Source: Spirochaetales bacterium
Lineage (GTDB): Bacteria > Spirochaetota > Spirochaetia > JABEVK01
Reading direction: 5' to 3'
DNA: 5,579 nt
NCBI GenBank assembly: GCA_013043995.1
Contig: JABEVL010000259.1
Location: 1-5,579 of the forward strand
Position numbers and translations under genes: made by a program. Shown here one piece after another: positions 4,353-5,579 of this stretch; position 1 is the stretch's first letter, and every line of letters starts with the position of its first letter. The notes beneath the pieces were generated by a model. It saw only the letters and a list, made by a program, of their open reading frames with translations. It ran no database searches and had not been told where the DNA came from.

Positions 4353-5198
4353 TGTCGCTTGGTGAAACGCTTGGATGAGGCGTTGCGTCACGGGTCCAGG
4401 CTTCCCGGAGCCAATTTTTCGCCCGTCGAGTTCGATGACAGGCACAATTTCCGCGCCGCTTCCCGTCATGAACGCCTCATCAGCGTTGTAAAGATCCGTC
4501 AGAGCGACGGCCCCCACGGTGACAGGAAGTTCCATCTGCCGGGCCAATTCAAGGACGACCCGCCGGGTGATCCCATCCAAGGCACCGTAGATGGTGTCCG
4601 GAGTGATGAGGCGTCCTTTCTTGACGAGGAAAATATTATCGGCGGTGCATTCGGCCACGAGACCGTCGGTGTTCAAAAGCAGAGCTTCGAGCTTACCCGC
4701 CATCAAAGCCTCTTGCTTGGCCTGAATGTTGTTGAGGTAGTTCAAGGTCTTGATGCGCGGGTCCAGGCAGACCAGGGGAACCCTGCGGGTCGACGCCGTG
4801 ATCAGGGGAATGCCGTCGGTGTAAGTTTGGGCGGGGTAGAGCTGGATCTTGTCCAGGATCAGGAAAACCGTCGCACGGGCGCAAAGCCGGGGGTTCAGCC
4901 CCAGATCGCCGGCACCACGGGTCACCACAAGGCGGATGTAGCCGTCTTCGTGGGGACGGCGGGCGCAGGCTTCGGTGACCGCGGCCTTGAGTTCTTCGCG
5001 GGTGTAGGGCACGTCGATCAAAAGAGCCCGGGCGCCGTCGGAGAGCCGCTCCAGGTGGTCGTCCAGGCGGAAGGCTTTTCCTTTGTAGACGCGAATCCCT
5101 TCAAAGACCCCGTCGCCGTAAAGCAAACCATGGTCATAAACTGAAACCTTGGCTTCTTCGGGTTGAACAAACTTTCCATCCATCCAAAACACAGCCAT
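4347..5198 (-). CDS. ilvE: Branched-chain amino acid aminotransferase (PLP fold type IV)
   Basis: The protein has 283 residues, normal for the short bacterial/archaeal IlvE group. It catalyses the reversible amino transfer between glutamate and the 2-keto acids of valine, leucine and isoleucine, in the cytosol. The N-terminus (MDGKFVQPEEAKVSVYDHGL then LYGDGVFEGIRVY) is highly typical. RLVVTRGAGDLGLNP follows at about 89-103. K150 in RIKTLNYLNN is the candidate pyridoxal-phosphate lysine. E183 lies in VAECTADNIFLV, the position that contacts the cofactor ring. GITRRVV and TGSGAEIVPV are the phosphate-binding region. D-amino acid aminotransferase or aminodeoxychorismate lyase share this fold, but the start motif and TRGxGDLGL favour IlvE. 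The start ATG has AAGGAG 6 nt upstream, overlapping the stop codon of the upstream gene 10 bp away, so the two are probably one operon with coupled translation. Confidence 0.93.
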   Translation of the reverse strand: MAVFWMDGKFVQPEEAKVSVYDHGLLYGDGVFEGIRVYKGKAFRLDDHLERLSDGARALLIDVPYTREELKAAVTEACARRPHEDGYIRLVVTRGAGDLGLNPRLCARATVFLILDKIQLYPAQTYTDGIPLITASTRRVPLVCLDPRIKTLNYLNNIQAKQEALMAGKLEALLLNTDGLVAECTADNIFLVKKGRLITPDTIYGALDGITRRVVLELARQMELPVTVGAVALTDLYNADEAFMTGSGAEIVPVIELDGRKIGSGKPGPVTQRLIQAFHQATL

Positions 5199-5204
5199 CG
5201 TGAA

Positions 5205-5210
5205 CTCCTT
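5205..5210 (-). promoter_or_regulatory. Shine-Dalgarno of ilvE overlapping the upstream stop codon
   Basis: AAGGAG on the minus strand is followed by TTCACG and ATG at 5198. Its first two bases are the last two of the TAA stop (5211-5209) of the preceding gene (TAAGGAG), an arrangement that favours re-initiation by ribosomes finishing the upstream frame. Confidence 0.8.
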
Positions 5211-5579
5211 AGTCGACCTCTCGGTCTGAGAAAATATCGCGCAAAAGCGCGTAGTTGTGTCCGAACCGTTGCACCAACTCCGCGTCCAGGCGGTGAACGA
5301 TTTTCATAATGTAGACGTCGTGTTTGACGTAGTCTTCGGCCAGGGTCACCCACCCCCGGTTCAGGCTCCAGGCTCCCTCCACGGTGCCGGGGCTACCCCC
5401 TTCTTCGGCCTGAACGGTTCCCACCAAAGCCTGTTTTCCGTCCGCGACGACGACAAGACCCCGGCCCCCGTGTTCTTCGTAGATCGTGTCTTCGATCGGG
5501 TGCAGAAAAACCTGAGGTGCTGCCACCTTTTCGTGGCCGAAAAGCACCAGGGCGGTTTTCACCCCGCGCTGATCCGCAC
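5209..5579 (-). CDS. Unrecognised protein, N-terminus outside window
   Basis: About 123 codons are visible and the frame is still open at the window edge (ADQRG before VKTALVLFGHEKV). A GTG at 5562 could start a 117-residue protein, but it has no Shine-Dalgarno and the frame runs through it, so a longer gene cut by the window is more likely. The visible part is soluble-looking, with alternating hydrophobic strands (KTALVLFGHE, GRGLVVVADGKQALVGTVQ), then AWSLNRGWVTLAEDYVKHDV and a helical C-terminus (MKIVHRLDAELVQRFGHNYALLRDIF) that ends in the acidic tail SDREVD. I do not recognise the family. It has no membrane segment, zinc motif or nucleotide-binding loop that I can see. It precedes ilvE by 10 bp and probably shares its transcript, which does not by itself imply an amino acid function. 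Confidence 0.72.
   Translation of the reverse strand, partial: ADQRGVKTALVLFGHEKVAAPQVFLHPIEDTIYEEHGGRGLVVVADGKQALVGTVQAEEGGSPGTVEGAWSLNRGWVTLAEDYVKHDVYIMKIVHRLDAELVQRFGHNYALLRDIFSDREVD

Noticed and set aside
4359..5144. Open frame of 261 codons on the plus strand opposite ilvE
   Set aside because: It is the complement of a strongly supported IlvE and has no recognisable domain or Shine-Dalgarno. Long antisense frames are expected in GC-rich coding DNA.

Overview
This 5.6 kb window looks like chromosomal DNA from a bacterium of moderately high GC content. It is densely packed: seven genes, two of them cut by the window edges, with short or negative intergenic distances. No rRNA, tRNA, CRISPR array, insertion sequence or phage gene is visible. 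The gene set (enhancer-binding-protein-type regulator, Nudix hydrolase, class IV aminotransferase, left-handed beta-helix transferase, DUF2127 membrane protein) does not fix the taxon. A little-cultured lineage with a sigma-54-type regulator repertoire is possible, but that is only a guess.

Layout. Positions 1-832 (+) hold the C-terminal part of an AAA+ regulator related to sigma-54 activators. Its GAFTGA loop and several catalytic-site residues are replaced. It meets, tail to tail with a 12 bp overlap, a minus-strand gene (821-1447) for a membrane-anchored protein whose C-terminal half resembles the TerB/DjlA helical domain. That gene lies downstream of a Nudix hydrolase (1504-2052, minus). 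The Nudix gene is divergent from a class I SAM-dependent methyltransferase (2142-2798, plus). In the 89 bp between these two genes, both start codons sit exactly 6 nt after a -10-like hexamer and neither has a Shine-Dalgarno sequence, which suggests leaderless mRNAs.

The methyltransferase converges on a DUF2127 membrane protein (2795-3325, minus), and the two stop codons share one CTAG. Upstream of DUF2127 is about 200 bp without a convincing gene. It holds a 19 bp perfect direct repeat exactly 120 bp apart, a hairpin built on one copy, and an additional inverted repeat. Next comes a GlmU-C-terminus-like left-handed beta-helix transferase (3527-4195, minus) with a GTG start, a strong Shine-Dalgarno and an upstream consensus TATAAT. 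An AT-rich spacer separates it from IlvE (4347-5198, minus). Tandem hairpin-forming repeats in this spacer probably end the ilvE transcript. IlvE follows by 10 bp an unrecognised, edge-truncated gene (5209-5579, minus) and is probably translationally coupled to it.

How the genes fit together. IlvE serves branched-chain amino acid metabolism, and the beta-helix protein probably handles a nucleotide sugar or cell-envelope precursor. The Nudix hydrolase, methyltransferase and DUF2127 protein have only family-level assignments. No single pathway links the window. The most unusual items are the GAFTGA-less regulator, the paired leaderless-type promoters and the intergenic repeat pair.
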